A stretch of 5,603 nucleotides of DNA, taken from assembly GCA_027064945.1 (NCBI GenBank), contig JAMOPB010000471.1, positions 1 to 5,603 of the forward strand, read 5' to 3'. Below the pieces are notes generated by a model. That model was given only the letters and a program-made list of their open reading frames with translations, searched no databases and was not told the origin of the DNA. The stretch comes from Candidatus Cloacimonadota bacterium (GTDB lineage Bacteria > Cloacimonadota > Cloacimonadia > Cloacimonadales > TCS61). Positions 4,736 through 5,603 of this stretch are shown one piece after another; position 1 is the first letter of the stretch, and each line of letters starts with the position of its first letter. The translations under genes were made by a program, and so were the position numbers.

Positions 4736-5203
4736 TTATTTAGCATCGATAAGTATCTCTGATAACGTTATTCTGGCCATGTAAACAGAAAACGCAACAA
4801 CCAGAGACCCTACTACTGTAGATAAAAGGATAACAAACCCAATTGGATTATTAACTTTTGCTCCCATAGCCCACGCGATTAGACCAGCGGCGGCAAAAAT
4901 TAATGCATAGAAAATACCTACATTAAAATGGATTCTCCATTTCCAATAATCATCCCATTTTTGAAGGATCTTGTTTTGGTCTTCATCTGGGAATAATAGT
5001 TTTCGCGACTCACTAAATACCCATATAGCAAGGGCAGATGGAATTAATGCGATGTGCTTCAATACGTCTGAGCTGTCACCAAGTAATGAAGATACAGATG
5101 TGATGATATCTGGCCAAACAAAAATAAATGCCAGTGCTAGTAGAATAATTACAAACTCAACACTCACGATAGTTACGAGAATATATTGAGATATAGTCTT
5201 CAT
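4736..5203 (-). CDS. Four-helix membrane protein of unknown function
   Basis: This 155-residue protein has four predicted membrane helices, about residues 7-30, 48-63, 93-113 and 120-142. A charged cytoplasm-like segment lies between the second and third (SRKLLFPDEDQNKILQKWDDYWKWR, 66-90). The even helix number puts both termini on the same side. No enzyme or transporter motif is recognised, and no cleavable signal peptide is evident because the first helix lacks a typical cleavage site. The start codon overlaps the upstream stop by one base (TAATG), which indicates translational coupling with the 5203-5603 gene. GGAT lies 9 bases before the ATG. The stop is followed after 3 bases by an attC-like site, which marks it as the last gene of a cassette. 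Membrane proteins of unknown function are common cassette cargo. An immunity or envelope role would be a guess. Confidence 0.85.
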   Translation of the reverse strand: MKTISQYILVTIVSVEFVIILLALAFIFVWPDIITSVSSLLGDSSDVLKHIALIPSALAIWVFSESRKLLFPDEDQNKILQKWDDYWKWRIHFNVGIFYALIFAAAGLIAWAMGAKVNNPIGFVILLSTVVGSLVVAFSVYMARITLSEILIDAK

Positions 5204-5603
5204 TAGTGATCCATATCCCGTTCCTTACTAATTTTCCTGAAATGCTTGGAAGATTCCTGTGCCAATTTCTCTGGAACTGGTTCTTTCGTATGCAAAAAGC
5301 TTTTCTGGGTTTCTGTTGTTCTTATGATTACTTCATTACCCTTGCTTTCACCAACGACCTTGCCACGACCATACCCGTCTGCTGACATTAGTAATGCAGC
5401 ATCAGTAATATCTGCTTCTTGTTCTGGCTCATATTGTGGATTTTCCATAATACCGACCATTAGGTTTATAATATTTGTCTTTATTCCTTTACCTTCCTCA
5501 CTCGATTCTTTTACCGACAATTCAGTTGCATTTCTTTTTTTAACATAATCTTTCAAGCTTCCCCACAACCGCCCAAATAGCGGATTCGGCGGATACACCT
5601 TTG
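5203..5603 (-). CDS. Unrecognised soluble protein, probably 5'-truncated by the window edge
   Basis: The frame is open to the window end. A GTG at 5598 could start a 131-residue product, but no spaced ribosome binding site fits before it, so the gene may continue upstream. What is visible is hydrophilic, with a short basic segment (LKDYVKKRN, 15-23), an acidic low-complexity stretch (SVKESSEEGKG) and DITDAALLMSADGYGRGKVVGES (63-85). The tail is charged and helical (KLAQESSKHFRKISKERDMDH). The protein has no membrane helix and no motif assignable to a family. The one-base overlap with the membrane-protein gene suggests that the two products work together, for instance as a soluble partner at the membrane, but nothing in the sequence says what they do. 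Confidence 0.72.
   Translation of the reverse strand, partial: KVYPPNPLFGRLWGSLKDYVKKRNATELSVKESSEEGKGIKTNIINLMVGIMENPQYEPEQEADITDAALLMSADGYGRGKVVGESKGNEVIIRTTETQKSFLHTKEPVPEKLAQESSKHFRKISKERDMDH

Noticed and set aside
4546..4743. A 65-codon plus-strand frame
   Set aside because: It reads straight across the attC-like site and ends in the antisense of the membrane-protein stop, so it is not a plausible gene.
4971..5548. Plus-strand frames opposite the membrane and upstream genes
   Set aside because: They are shadows of two coupled minus-strand genes.

Overview
The window looks like an accessory stretch of a bacterial chromosome. Every convincing gene lies on the minus strand, so the genes read from high to low coordinates. 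The DNA is AT-rich overall. The 602-codon gene in the middle is markedly more AT-rich than its neighbours, and two short GC-richer palindromic sites stand out. Nothing fixes the species. The integron-type cassettes and a repeat containing the motif GATGGCGTCGTAAAAAGTC recall environmental bacteria such as Desulfobacterota, but that is a weak impression.

Layout in the direction of transcription. (1) 5603-4736: the end of an unrecognised soluble protein, overlapping by one base a four-helix membrane protein. (2) 4732-4653: an integron attC-like site. (3) 4625-2574: a doubtful 37-codon ORF, a large DUF262/DUF1524 (GmrSD-type) restriction nuclease, and the first 27 codons of a gene cut off by a repeat. 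(4) 2591-2358: repeat copy C. (5) 2272-1622: a two-gene toxin-antitoxin-like pair resembling Tse2 and Tsi2. (6) 1612-1553: a second attC-like site. (7) 1534-1253: the broken N-terminal part of a restriction-endonuclease-like gene (PGN_0703 type). It has an in-frame TAG and is cut off at a repeat edge. (8) 1249-860: repeat copy B, carrying a second palindromic element nested inside it. (9) 798-57: a zeta-toxin-like kinase and a small partner, whose last 17 codons lie inside repeat copy A (112-1).

Taken together, this reads as a fragment of an integron cassette array, or a cluster of attC sites without integrase, since no integrase gene is visible. It is loaded with defence and addiction genes: a type IV-like restriction nuclease, a Tse2-like pair, a zeta-like pair and a dead restriction gene. 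A family of about 205-bp terminal-inverted-repeat elements has reworked it. Those elements sit at the 3' ends of the genes they damaged and bracket the two toxin modules as direct repeats. Comparing repeat copies B and C gives a filled-site/empty-site pair for the nested 154-bp palindromic element.
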